Part shown: positions 49,158 through 59,991 of the stretch, one piece after another
Position numbering within the stretch: the stretch's first letter is position 1
Layout of the letters: the number at the start of each line of letters is the position of its first letter
Source of the DNA: Daphnia pulex
Lineage: Eukaryota; Arthropoda; Branchiopoda; Diplostraca; Daphniidae
Reading direction: 5' to 3'
Assembly: GCF_021134715.1 (NCBI RefSeq)
Contig: NC_060025.1
Coordinates: 8,990,001-9,054,000, forward strand
Length of the DNA: 64,000 nt
Notes under the pieces: model-generated
What the model was told of the DNA's origin: nothing
The model's input: the letters and a program-made list of their open reading frames with translations, nothing else
Database searches by the model: none
Position numbers and translations under genes: made by a program

Positions 49158-51163
49158 AAAAACAAAGAAACGTTACGCAATCAGAATCAGGAATCCAACA
49201 ATGGACAGTTACATTTCGTGGAAGAGCTTTGGCCATATTTGGTGCGTGTTATAGGGAAACCGAGACATCACTTGACCTCTCGTATTTCATTTGGGAAAAC
49301 CCGCAACCATTAATGTATGACAGCCTAAAAGATAAAGGGAAACTATTAATTTCCCTTCCTACCAACGGGAGGTGATTTCTTTATTTAATAAGTTGAAACC
49401 GGTGTCATGGATCGGGAAAATTCTTCATTCAAGATGAGTTCACTCGATTTAGCAGCAACAATAATAAGAAAATGTTTTATAGTAAATTGAGCTTGGCCGG
49501 CCAAATCAATCTGACATGTTTCTTTCCGCGAATGAATCATCTGCTCCGTTGTTAAAATTAAAATGTAGCTCTAAATCTAGGAAAATATAATGCCGTATGA
49601 TGGGTGGATGATGACCGAAACCATGATCTTCACAATAAAGAATACCGTATTATCGATCAGGAGAAGCAGTCTGTCAAGCTGCGACGACCTTGCCGACAGG
49701 ACGAGGGCAACAACGTGATAGCCATAGTCCGTAGATCTATTTTCGTAAACCGGTTGAGGTGAACAGTTCGTGATGCGTTTATTTTAATATCCACCGACTC
49801 TTCCCTATAAAGAATTCTAGTCACGACTTATTTCTCAACTGAGCCCTATACAGGTATGGGGAATAAATTAAAAATGTTGGCATAACAATCGCATTCACAT
49901 AGCTAACCCGCAGAACGAATTCTTTTTGACATGATTCTTGTGGGTTTTTTTTTAGTTTACATCATCCTTGACATTGCGGAAGAAAAAAAAACACGTTAAT
50001 TTAAGTTCGCTCCAAGCGAGATCAAAAGAAGAGTGCACTCCTCCCAACTCTGCCTCAAAGGGTTCAAGAATTCCCGAAATCAATTCACGAACGGTTTTTT
50101 GTTTAACAGAAACATATTTCTAGATTTTTGAGATAAATATACGTAGAAGTTATCGTGATAGAAAATTATAGACATGGCTGAATGCATGTCTATGCAAAAT
50201 AGTTTGATTCTTCCTCTTTAAAGTAAACAACAACTCTATCGCATAACTTAAAAATTTTATCACAGCGACTGTTCAGGCGATTACGTAACCCAACCAATAC
50301 ACAAAGCCTGCATATGAAACTGTTTACCTTTTAAAGAAATTTGGAGAATGCTAATGAAACGGATTGGTCAAGACAAGACGTCAGCAGTTTCAGCTTTACT
50401 GGACATAGTAAAAAAAATAAAATTGAATGCCGATTAAACCAGTTCCATTGGCCTTGTTAAAATTTTTTCTCAGTAATGAGCACATCGGATAACAACATTC
50501 TAAGATATTGACAAGAATAGAACGCTTTATTTTAACAAGTCAATGAAACACTATTTTACCTTAAGGGGTGAAACACGCAACACCAAATGCTGCCCGAATC
50601 TGTTAATTCTGAATAAAACAAAAATAAGTGTATCTAGCGGCCAAAGGTCAAACTAGCTGTTATCTAGCGACGAATGCAAATCGTCACCTATTTCCAAATG
50701 CACATTTGGTGAAATGTCTGTCGCATGAAATGAAGACCCAGTTTGATCGATAGGGAAATTAGAAAAAGGCAGAAAAACGGCGAGTTAGGAATCGGTAGCT
50801 CAACTTTGCTGACCCTAGTCAAATCAAAGTCAACCTCCTGCTGCTGAGGAACCGGGTCGAAAAGTAGAGTGAAGCTGTACTAACAATATATCGCTGACAA
50901 TCCAAGAGAACAAAGAAACGCATGAGGAGCAAGCGGTATCAGGCCAATAGGATGTAAAAGTTAGAGGAACAGCTCGAAAGTAGAGCGGATACCTCCACTG
51001 CCGTACACGGAATGACGGAACTATTGGGCATGACAAATCCATTTTAAGACTAATACATGCAATCAGATGCCGAAATTCTTGTCCGTCGTGCATAATGAAG
51101 ATGCATCGTTGACTAAAGAGCGAATTATTTTGAAAATTCGTTCCAGTTGCCAGTTGTTAAATA
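45041..51163. other. 6 kb gene-poor region
   Basis: Only short, unrelated open frames without paired splice sites or family resemblance. A run of 27 A residues occurs at 49136-49162. Apart from the promoter of the Thr-rich gene at the left edge, I see nothing functional. The region separates the two Spätzle-like blocks and may be decayed transposon or duplication debris. Confidence 0.45.
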
Positions 51164-51257
51164 GCCCGCTTCAGTGTCAACACGCGATTAGCTTTGATAC
51201 TGACAGAGATAATGTCTACTCTGAATACTATGATCGAAATGACGCAGTTGGAGTAGG
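51164..51257 (+). repeat. direct repeat, left copy, flanking par-3 fragment
   Basis: Shares with 52835-52924 a diverged ~90 bp block that ends in a nearly perfect run, CTCTGAATACTA then GATCGAAATGACGCAGTTGG and AGTAGG. Both copies have the same orientation. They bracket the par-3 fragment closely: 110 bp from its last exon here and 137 bp from its first exon at the other side. Confidence 0.8.
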
Positions 51258-51366
51258 TTTGTTTATGTTTCCCTTTTAAAGAAAGAGAAGAAAATAAAAC
51301 AATGAAATGACAAATAAAAAGAATTTCACGAAACAATCAAAACAAAAAATAAAAAACGTGACGTAC

Positions 51367-52698
51367 TGGCTGGTGTAGGTGGGCGCTTCCGAATCGCTGG
51401 GACGTCCATCGGATCGCATGGATGTTTCCGACAGGGGACTCTGGGGCGGCTGCGGCTGCTCGGCATTGGGCCACGGTCGGTCGCGTCCATCCGTCGGTCC
51501 AGAGCGTTGACCACCGGGACCACGAATGTTATTATTGGAATGTTGTTGTTGCTGCTGCCAAGGCAAGTTCATGGTCGTATCCGGTGTAGAGGCCACCGAG
51601 GAACCGTTGGACGTCGACATCAACATCATAGAGGGTGGGCGTGGCCTCGACTGCGGCAGGTAATCACCGTCAATCGAAACCACCTCGCCCGGCGTCAAGT
51701 GGACCGTTGGGCTGTTTTGCGAATGCTGCTTCCGCCCTGGACCCTGCTGCACCACACTCGTCTGGTGCCCACCGTTCAATTTCGACGAACTCATCAAAGT
51801 CTCCTGCAACTGCGTCGTGTTCCACGTTTCGTGCGTGGCCTTCAAAAATAAAACCAAAACAAAATTAAATTCAAATTCAAATTCAACTGGGGAAAAATCA
51901 AAAGTTGAAACTTACCCGGTAGTAACTCTCGTTGCGGAGGTCAGAAGAGATTCCGGAGAGTCGATTGTCTTTCATGAGATTTCTCTCACGACTGTCTGAT
52001 CCGCTTCCGCTGACAAAAATGACGGTGGAACCGGATTGGTCGCTGCTGCCTCCGGAATGATCGTAACTGCCGGAGCTGTCGCCCCCGTTGCCGCCCAGTC
52101 GAACCGTTCCGTTCACCGTGTCGTCCTGCGACTGACCTTCCAGCCGTGTTGGATCGCCCCTGCAGAGAGACGCCGTTGACGTGAAGGAGCTGGTCGTTGG
52201 TGCAGAGCCGGCCGTCCCTGGAAGCGGCTCCTCCGTGCAGGACCGACTTGATGAAGATGCCCAGGTCGCTGGTGCCATTTCCCGATGACGAAGTCGTCTT
52301 GCCTTTGACTGAAATGCCGAGGCCGGCCTTTTCCGTGTCGTGGACGGGAATGTCGAGCGTGAGAATCTCGCGCTGCTTCCAGGGCAGGAGCAGCAGACTC
52401 TCTTCGCTGGCCCTGCTGATGGATTTCATCTGCCTGGGCAATTTGGGGCTCGTCTTCTGAGTTTGAGTCGACGATTGAAGCTGAGACGACGATTGAACTT
52501 GTTGATTTTGCAGTTGGTTCGACTGTTGGATTTCTTCTTCCGTTTCCTGTCGGGAAATTAGGAGACGGGCGACACCGCCACTGGGAATGTTGCGCAAAAG
52601 GCTAACCACTTCGCTCTGAGTCTTGACCGTCATTTCCACGCCGTTGACCTCCAAAAGTCGATCGCCGGAGCGCAGTCGGCCATCCTCAATCGCGGCAC
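51367..52698 (-). pseudogene. baz: par-3/bazooka gene fragment (PDZ2-PDZ3 and linker)
   Basis: Three exon blocks of the cell-polarity scaffold Par-3/Bazooka, with introns kept: 52698 to about 52137, a second block ending at the donor at 51916, and 51839-51367. The first encodes the end of one PDZ domain (AAIEDGRLRSGDRLLEVNGV) and most of the next (VHDTEKAGLGISVKGKT, then LGIFIKSVLHGGAASRDGR). It then breaks: after LLHVNGVSLQGRSNT the usual EAMETLRRAM strand-helix is missing, and coding resumes in another frame (GQSQDDTVNGTV). The later blocks read ISSDLRNESYYR, joined across a good intron to ATHETWNTT, and a long Gln/Pro/Ser-rich stretch. No N-terminal oligomerisation domain, PDZ1 or C terminus exists nearby. 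A DNA-level partial copy that has lost a segment is the best explanation; misassembly of a true par-3 locus is the alternative. Confidence 0.75.
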
Positions 52699-52834
52699 CT
52701 GCAAACGGTTACAACATTTTTTAAAAGTCAAATTCATTGTCATTCCAAAAAAGAGATTCCAAGCAAAAGGAAAGGTTGGAAAACAACCTGGGAAAAAAAT
52801 ATTCGCGGGTTAGCGACACGGTGGCCACTATATG

Positions 52835-52924
52835 GCCCACTTCATTGTCAAGAGTACCACGTGATTAGCTTTCATAAATTTCATACTCTGAATACTAGGA
52901 TCGAAATGACGCAGTTGGAGTAGG
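52835..52924 (+). repeat. direct repeat, right copy, flanking par-3 fragment
   Basis: Counterpart of 51164-51257. The block GCCCACTTCATTGTCAA begins the match and GATCGAAATGACGCAGTTGG with AGTAGG ends it. Middle bases are diverged. The pair marks the edges of the par-3 fragment. Confidence 0.8.
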
Positions 52925-52999
52925 AATAGTAGGCACAAGTCACGAATAGCTGACAACCGCTGACGACTGACAATAATTAAAAGCTTGAAATCACTCACC

Positions 53000-53503
53000 T
53001 CTGATTCGTCAGAATCATGACACCTTCTGGATTTGATTTTCTTTGACTTCTTTCTCCTTCTTCTCTTTCTTGCTCTTCTTCTTTTTCCTCTTTTCTTCCA
53101 AATCGCCAGATTCCTGAAAAAATTGAAAAATTCGTTTTAAATAAACTTCTAATTATTCAATTTAATTTTAGGGTCGGCACTCACGTCTGACGATTCAGAA
53201 GAGGTTTCCTTTCTCTTCTTCTTGCGTTTCTTTTTGTCTGGAGTAGATTCGACGCTCAACGATTCTCCAGACCGGATTTTTCTACTTCCGACTCTTCAGA
53301 TCCGGACGACGACTTCCTTATCTTCGAAATCGAAACCAAAATTTATTAACAGAACATTCTTCACACAAATTCACCGCAATTAAATGTTGTTACCGGAGTC
53401 GGAGATGGCTGTCGCTTCTTCAAAATTTTCTCAGGAGGAGATTGATCACTCAACTTCCTTGCGCTTGTCCTTCTTAATATCACGTTTCATATCTGGGATT
53501 GGG
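53000..53503 (-). pseudogene. fragment of a Lys/Ser-rich nuclear-type protein gene
   Basis: Three exon-like blocks with intact splice signals: 53503-53394, 53321-53185 and 53113-53000. Their translations are Lys- and Ser-rich (QSPPEKILKKRQPSPTP; SSSGSEESEVEKSG; STPDKKKRKKKRKETSSESS; ESGDLEEKRKKKKSKKEKKE), as in splicing-associated or other nuclear basic proteins. Frame breaks occur in all three: in each block the sensible reading changes frame part way. No start or end of a gene is present. The family is not recognised. Like its neighbour, it keeps introns, so it is a copied DNA segment and not a retrocopy. Confidence 0.6.
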
Positions 53504-54117
53504 CTGATGAATAAAATGAGGGCATACTCATTGCACACTAGCTGTTTGGACACAGTCAATAAAAGACACCAAATTGCTGGCCCATGATACCGGCTCAGAT
53601 CAACTTGGTGGCCTTCACCATTGGCCCTACACTAACTAAACTAATCCTACGCCAATGGTGCCCCAAAGGGTCTAACATCAATACTAACAAAAGCTTCAAC
53701 ATGCACAAAAACACACCACTGACAGGACAAAGCACATACGAGTACTGCGAAAATTCGTTTTCCGGCTCCACAAGTTGTAGGGTTTAAGGTTTTTTTTACC
53801 TGAAATTAATTTTTGATCACGTAATGTTTTTCAAACTTAATATGTAGTCATATGATCAATGAAATGAAAATGAAATTGCTGTTTTTTTAATACATTTTTA
53901 GGGATTGTGAAAAAAAAAAAAAAAACGAAAAATAGGGATGGTGTGTTCCCGAAGCCCAAAAAACCCAAAGCCCAAAATAACCACCAATTGAGTACTTCTT
54001 TTTTATGCCCGCGTCCTGTGCGCTTTTGCCGTTGGGAGTCCAACACGTTACTCGCAGTTAGAAGTCGAAATGTAGTCACACTTGGACCAATGTTCAACTC
54101 CCAACTGAAAATTCCTG

Positions 54118-54466
54118 TTGGATTACCAACAGAGATTTGAACCCATCGCTTCCATATTGCCAATTGACGCTGACACAAAAAACACAGACGGAAGGAAAGA
54201 ACACACACCCGTAAAAAAACGACGTTCTATGTCACTCTTATCCGCGATAAAGAACGCACTACAACCGATCAAAACATTGAATTGTGTCAACGAATCGAAT
54301 TAATGAAAACGCGTCTCAGCAAGGAAAAGCGCGAAGCTGAGGTCTTGAGCATTCAGCATGAGAATTTTAACTTTAAACATGATATTGTTCCTCCCAATCC
54401 TGATGGACTTCCAACAGTGATTTGAACCCACCGCTTCCATGTTACCAATTGACGCGGACACAACAA
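54118..54466 (-). repeat. duplicated 57 bp block with pol III box-B-like sequence
   Basis: Blocks at about 54118-54175 and 54407-54462 read, on the minus strand, GTCAATTGGYAAYATGGAAG followed by GGGTTCAAATC and CTGTTGG. GGGTTCAAATC fits the T-arm/box B of tRNA-derived sequences. A convincing box A or full tRNA fold is missing, so a SINE remnant is only possible. Confidence 0.4.
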
Positions 54467-55739
54467 AACTCCAATCCATTTAGAACTTCTAAATGGTTTC
54501 GTTAAACGATTTCAATTTACGTCGGATTATTCGTTTGCAAATGAATCACAGCCGTTACGGAATGATTGCATCAGGGAGAGTCTTTCCCGAACCACTTTGC
54601 TGTCACTAAAGCTGTGGGTAAAACGTTTAGCGAAGCGTTCTTACCACCTAAATGAAGAAAAAAAAAGAATTAACACATACAAATTTATCAAGAGACAAAT
54701 TTGAAACGAAACATGACACTTCAAAAAAGACAATCGTTTTGAAACTCATCAATGCGCTCGACAACGTAAAGATAGCAACAAAAGACGAAAATAAAAGAAC
54801 AAAATATTACGTTCGTGAAAGATTGAACAATTGTAACGCGGTCGTATTTGCGTTTATGCTCTCAAAAATGAATAAGATAAATGTTTCATTGCGATAATGC
54901 TACCGATTTATTCACGACGTGTCTAATGAAAAAGACAAGAATGTCGACTGATACTGATAGATATCCTGAATTCTGATACTCAGGCCACTCCTCTCTGATC
55001 AGCGTTGACTTTGCTACGACGTGTCTAGGCCTCATTAGCAAAAGCTGAAATGCCACAAATATCCACATTGATAAGACTGTCGTTTCAATCCACAATGTCG
55101 GTAAAACCGAAAAAGAAATAAAACACTAAAAGACAAACAAGTGGAAAACCAACAGCACCCCAGCAGCAATAACTCACTTAAGGAAACTGGACCCAACTGG
55201 CAAAAAATTTATCAAAAAGCCTTCCTCGCGGACACCTGAAGTGGAAGCCCTCCCACCATGACACTTTTCAATCCCCACGAACTACTTCCCCCTCACAAAG
55301 AAACAAGCCATAGAATCAAACAAACCAATTATTCAACTCACTCACTCGGATTCCAAACACCAACCACCTAGAAGTCTACACATATGGATCAGTGTGCGAA
55401 ACAAAAAAAACTACCAGCTGTGCATTCCACATACCAAAAAGAAGATGAATTGGTTACTAATGGAGGCGAGTATACTGATTCTTGTGAAATTATTTCACAT
55501 TGTACAGGGAACACGAATGAAAACACGAGCGTTATCTATCCTTTGCCTTGTCGTTACACTGAAGTCGCTGATAAAAAAAACGGTATAAAGTCTATGATTA
55601 TTTAAGAAATACTTTTGATTCGACTCACAACAGGGGCACAGATGTAAAAACAAAGAACCAATTCGCTCAATATGCAACTATTTATCACACGAAACCTATC
55701 AGAAGTTTTAACTACTTTTCTACTTGAAAAATAAATTTT

Positions 55740-55840
55740 AGCCAATGCTCATGGACGACGAGATTCTCACGGTCAGAGACCGAGAAATCAATGCTCATGA
55801 ACGACGAGGTTCTCACGGTCAGAGACCGAGAACTCATGAG
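55740..55840 (+). repeat. two-unit tandem repeat, 49 bp, with hairpins
   Basis: Two adjacent copies of AATGCTCATGRACGACGAG, then RTTCTCACGGTC and AGAGACCGAGAA. Within each unit CGGTC-AGA-GACCG forms a perfect 5 bp stem, which extends in the second unit by GTTCT pairing with AGAAC across a two-base bulge. Confidence 0.8.
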
Positions 55841-57462
55841 CTTGCCACATAAAGAGAATTTTTCACATGAAAATTAAACGTACTGGAAAAAACCTATGCT
55901 TAAGCTTTGGTTGAAACATTTACGACACAACAGAAAACAAATTTTCATAAAAAAAAACACAAATTCAAACATTAAAATTAAGAGGGAAAAGTTTCAACTT
56001 CAATCACCTGTTAGATGGGGCCAGATTTCGACAACACTCTCCATCTTGTTCTCCCGACATAACTGAACGTGGCGTGCTAACAGTCAAAGACGCCGGAGAA
56101 GACGAATACCTGCGGTGTCAGATCGCCGTCAGAGGACTCTTCAGAAATATATTTCAAGGAATTCATTCTAGTTTATTTTAAAACTTATTGGAAATTTCAA
56201 CTAATAAAAGATTTTTAAAAATTATTTTAAGGAATAAAATGATAATTTATAACTTTTTTCAGAGTTTACTTATAAATAATTATGAAACACCAACTCTGGC
56301 GGTGTTGGAGCAGATTGCCGTCTGCTACTAACCAAGTTGTATTTGGATTGTTTTGATTGTTTTTTATTTAATTCAGTTTATGGTTTAATTTTAAATCTAT
56401 TAGGAATACTGTACGTTTTCACTAGAAAAAATGAGATTACGCTGTTTACTTTGTTTGAAGAAAACGATGATTCTAATTTCCATGTCCAGAAATTTACCAT
56501 TGGCATTGGGTAAATTTTTAACCGAATAAAACTGTGCTCAGTCAGTTTCGTCAATTCACCAGTCAATCATGGGAACCAGTTCCGGATTTTGATTAATATC
56601 TTGGTGACCCGAAAAATTATGAAACTATAGAGACAAATATAAAGTCCAGAAAAGGAACAGGAAGCATCAAATTGTTTATGGAGTTGCTGTCAAAATTTAA
56701 CAGCTCGCAATCAGCAAATAAAATGGAATTGAAGAAAACACTGTTGGCTGAAGCACTTAAAATACCCAACAATTCACATCCTAGGTTGCATACATATGGT
56801 GACACTCTTCATGCTGTCGAAACTCCAGGTGAAAAACACAATTGATCTTTCAAACCACTACAATTCCACTCAATTGAAAAAGTTCATCTTATACTCTATT
56901 CCAGATGTACTTCATTCCAGGCTAATTGAAAGTTGTAGCATGGACACTAAAAGTGAACAGACACAGGTAAAAGTTCTATATTGTTTGTTTAAAATATACC
57001 ATAATTTAAATAGTTCTTTTTTTCTTCTTCTTCAAGGTTTACAAATTGGAGCCCAAGTTCTATGGAAACAAATGCTTGTCCAGTACGGCAGACGGCTTTA
57101 GCTTCTTATTTTACAGCATCGGCAGTACCCGTTTCTGAGCTCCCGATTTAAATGGCCGCAGTCAGTCGTTTTTATCGCGCTGAATCTTCAAACGTCCAGG
57201 AGGAAAGAGGCATTTACAAGCACGGTTGATCCTTAACTTTAAGTTAGTTTGAAATCCGTTCCTTTCCACCTAATTCCGTGTGAATATTTTATTGAGAAAA
57301 TGTACAAATTAGGCCAATAAATCCTTCAAACGTTTTTATTTGCGTTAGGATTTTATTTATTTAAATTAAAGGACACGCACAATAATTTAAACGTTTTCTT
57401 TCAAAATAATGTGATCATTGCTTATCAATAAGACGTTACGCTACTAATAAGAAAATTTGTTT

Positions 57463-58136
57463 TTAAAGGCGGAAAGCTCCAACTATGCAAGCGCACGATC
57501 CAGGCAACTTGAATTTTTCAATGGCGAAAGGGAAAGCGTAGTCAAGTGGGTTGTAGACCAAAAAGCGGTGGAAAATATTTTTCTGGACGCATTTGGACTC
57601 GTAGCAGGACGGAACCAAGGGGCAGGTGGTTCCCACGACCACGTCGCATTCTTCAATTCGAGCAGTTTGCGTGTATTTGATGCCGTAAGACTCGACGCCG
57701 TTGACGATGGTCCGCCACTTGCCGTCGACGTTGATGGCCCGGAAAGGACGGACGTAATCGGTGGAACTTGGGCAAAGGTAAACCTCGTCGTTCAACTTGG
57801 CCAGTCCGTCGACAGAGTTCTCAGTGTTGGCCAGTTTGTCCTTGTAGAAAGCCACGACGGCCTGGTAGTGGTAATCCAGGGCTTGTTGAACTTCATTTTG
57901 GGGATATTCAGAGTCTTCCGCGCACCAAGATTTGGTTGTGTTTTTAGCGCAGTGTGGGATTTCAACAAACTCGTATCTGGGCTGGGCACCGTACGCAGGT
58001 GGTTTATAGTTGGGATCCGGGTCGGAGAAAACTCCAATCACCATCAGCGAAGCAAAAATCTACAAAAACAATTTGAAATTCAATGAGAGAGTATTGTAGG
58101 GATTCATTTTGTACTTACAGCTAATCGGATAGACAT
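57463..58136 (-). CDS. Spätzle-like cystine-knot ligand, short type (gene 5)
   Basis: Exons 58136-58119 and 58059-57463 give 204 aa. The signal peptide starts MSIRLA and continues IFASLMVIGVFS after the phase-0 intron. The cysteine motif is HCAKNTTKSWCAEDSEYP. The knot domain has YLCPSS, NVDGKWRTIVNG, TQTARIEEC, CYESKCVQKNIFHRFLVYNP and PGSCAC, seven cysteines. A TATA box (TATAAAT, 58227-58221) lies about 90 bp upstream. It is very close to gene 3 (same YGIKYTQTAR and HCAKNTTK) although some 15.5 kb away. It is head to head with gene 6, repeating the short/long pairing of the first block. Confidence 0.9.
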
Positions 58137-58972
58137 TCTGATAATCTGAGGAACTGCAAGTGTTATTCTAACCGAGTTTAGTCTGAGAATGACACTATTG
58201 AAACGAATGCAGCAAGTCTTATTTATACCCAAGTATTGCTCCCACAGAAGCAAGACGTCTGTAACGTTCCACTGATGGGCTCGGAATCGAGATCGAGGTG
58301 AGTATCTGCGGCCAACCGCAAGAAATGCTCCAACAGATTGTCTGGCCAATCGATAAAACACACTTTCTTGGACACACCTATGACTTCCATCTAGACGATA
58401 AGAAAACATTTTAATAAATAACAATAATTAAGGGCCTTTCCGCGTATACTGTTTGTAGTGTCAAATCAGCATTTCTCCGCATTTCTCACTAACATGTCAG
58501 CATAATTTTACTTTGCAATTGGACTAGACTGCAGCATACGTAATTCACCAAGGTACTCGTTAACCGATAAGATTTCTACGTCCCAGCATGGCTTGGGAAA
58601 ACACAAAATAAGGTTGAACATAGTAACGTGCAGGGAAGCAATAGAGCGAAACAAATGCATGAGGGTTTCTTTACGTAGGTTCGCACATACCCAAAGTAAG
58701 ACACGGTAAGCTGATCAAGTTAAACCACAGCGTCTAGAACATTAAAAAACAAGTGAAAAAGTTGAAACTCGAATTAGATCAGGGACAAGAGGGAAACTGA
58801 AATTCAGTTTTAGATTGTTGGACCCCCTCGAATGTCAGTTTGAGGAGCAGTGATCACTGAAGGGGAGTCAGTGTATAAAGTCCTCCTTCTTCTTAGTAAT
58901 TTTCATCAGTTGAGAGCTGACAATCATCGACTCAGTAACAGCCCGACATAAATTATCTACTCTGAATTGAAA
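58137..58972. promoter_or_regulatory. shared upstream region of Spätzle-like genes 5 and 6
   Basis: 836 bp between divergent start codons, with TATA boxes facing both ways: TATAAAT (58227-58221) for gene 5 and TATAAAG (58874-58880) for gene 6. GGGAAAACAC at 58596-58605 is near the Dorsal consensus GGGAAAACCC but with a mismatch, so it is only a candidate. Confidence 0.55.
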
Positions 58973-59991
58973 ATGAAAACCATTTTGGTAAGTCATTTCA
59001 GTCTTCAATTATAAAGGCACAGTCAAATTAATTAAATTCTTGGTGCCATTATTTAGTTATGTTTGAGTGTCGCCTTTCTTGGAGTTCTCTCCGAGCCGGA
59101 ATTGACTGCGGAAGCTCAGCACTATCCGAAACACGCCTATCCGGCCTACCCTAGACCATCCTATCCAGCACCACCAGCTTATCCTAAACCAACTTATCCA
59201 ACTGCACCGACCTATCCCAAGTACCCGGCATCACCAACTTACCCTAAGCCAGCCTATCCTAAGCCAACTTATCCCGCACCACCAGCATATCCTAAGCCAA
59301 CTTATCCAGCTCCCGCACCACCAGCTTATCCAGCTGCCTATGGCCCGAAGTACGATTACTGCGACCCTCGCAAGGCACCAAAGTGCTCGAATAATGGCAC
59401 CGAAACTTTTTGTCTTAAAGACACTGAATACCCAGAGAAAGAAGTCAAAGTGAGTTAAGTTCTTACTTTGATTTCAACCAACTGTTTAATTATTTTTGCC
59501 TAATTCATTTCTAGTACGCCATCGAATACGACCCGTTGGTGCTGAAGAAATACGCAGATGTTGCCGATCAATCGGCTGATAATTCGGTCGAGGGACTGAC
59601 TTCTTTGGCCGAAGACCATTTCGACTACTCCGACTACAACGGCAAGTTCAACGAAAAAGGACACTGGTCCGGCGAAGAGGGATACATCTGCCCTAGTGAC
59701 GTCATTTACGCTCGTCCTGCTCGCGCAATGAACGTCGATGGAGAATGGCGGGTCATCGTCCAGGACATCGCCTGGCCTGGTTACACCCAGACTCAACGCT
59801 TCGAAACTTGTTTGTTCCCCGGTGCAGCTTGTCGTACCCTGGCCCCTTGTTTCGGCAGCAAATGTCTGCAAAAATACGTTTACCAGCGGATGCTTTCCTT
59901 CGATCCTTGCGATCCCCAGAAGGGAATCTTCATCGACATCTACAAATTGCCATCGACCTGCTCTTGCCACATTCCCGCCGGACTTCACTAA
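58973..59991 (+). CDS. Spätzle-like cystine-knot ligand, long type (gene 6)
   Basis: Exons 58973-58987, 59057-59449 and 59515-59991 give 294 aa. The signal peptide is MKTIL then LCLSVAFLGVLS. The pro-region is a long Pro/Tyr/Ala-rich tract (about residues 25-115) built from units such as YPKPTYP and APPAYP, and resembles structural or cuticle-like repeats. It then has the cysteine motif CDPRKAPKCSNNGTETFC. The third exon begins YAIEYDPLVLKKYAD. The knot domain has YICPSD, NVDGEWRVIVQD, TQTQRFETC, CFGSKCLQKYVYQRMLSFDPC and PSTCSCHIPAG. AATAAA lies at 60112. Closest to gene 1, which has a shorter tract of the same repeat type. Confidence 0.9.

Larger units (their letters stand above)
53504..57462. 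other. gene-poor region with small repeats
   Basis: No complete gene is supported. It contains a duplicated ~57 bp block with a box-B-like sequence (54118-54466), a tandem 49 bp duplication (55740-55840), and an A15 run near 53910. At 56796-57117 two blocks (ending TKSEQTQ, then VYKLEPKFYGNKC) join across a plausible GT-AG intron and then stop, but no start or family could be found. An 81-codon AT-rich open frame at 54652-54897 is likewise unsupported. Confidence 0.4.

Noticed and set aside
54030..54060. Hairpin GTTGG-ACTC-CCAAC (minus strand) as a tRNA anticodon arm
   Set aside because: The loop has four bases instead of seven and no acceptor or D arm can be drawn.
54652..54897. 81-codon Lys-rich plus-strand open frame
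   Set aside because: AT-rich low-complexity sequence in a gene-poor region without family resemblance or splice partners.
56796..57117. Two-exon small gene ending VYKLEPKFYGNKC...
   Set aside because: A GT-AG pair exists but no start, no known family and stops in all upstream frames; left as unannotated.
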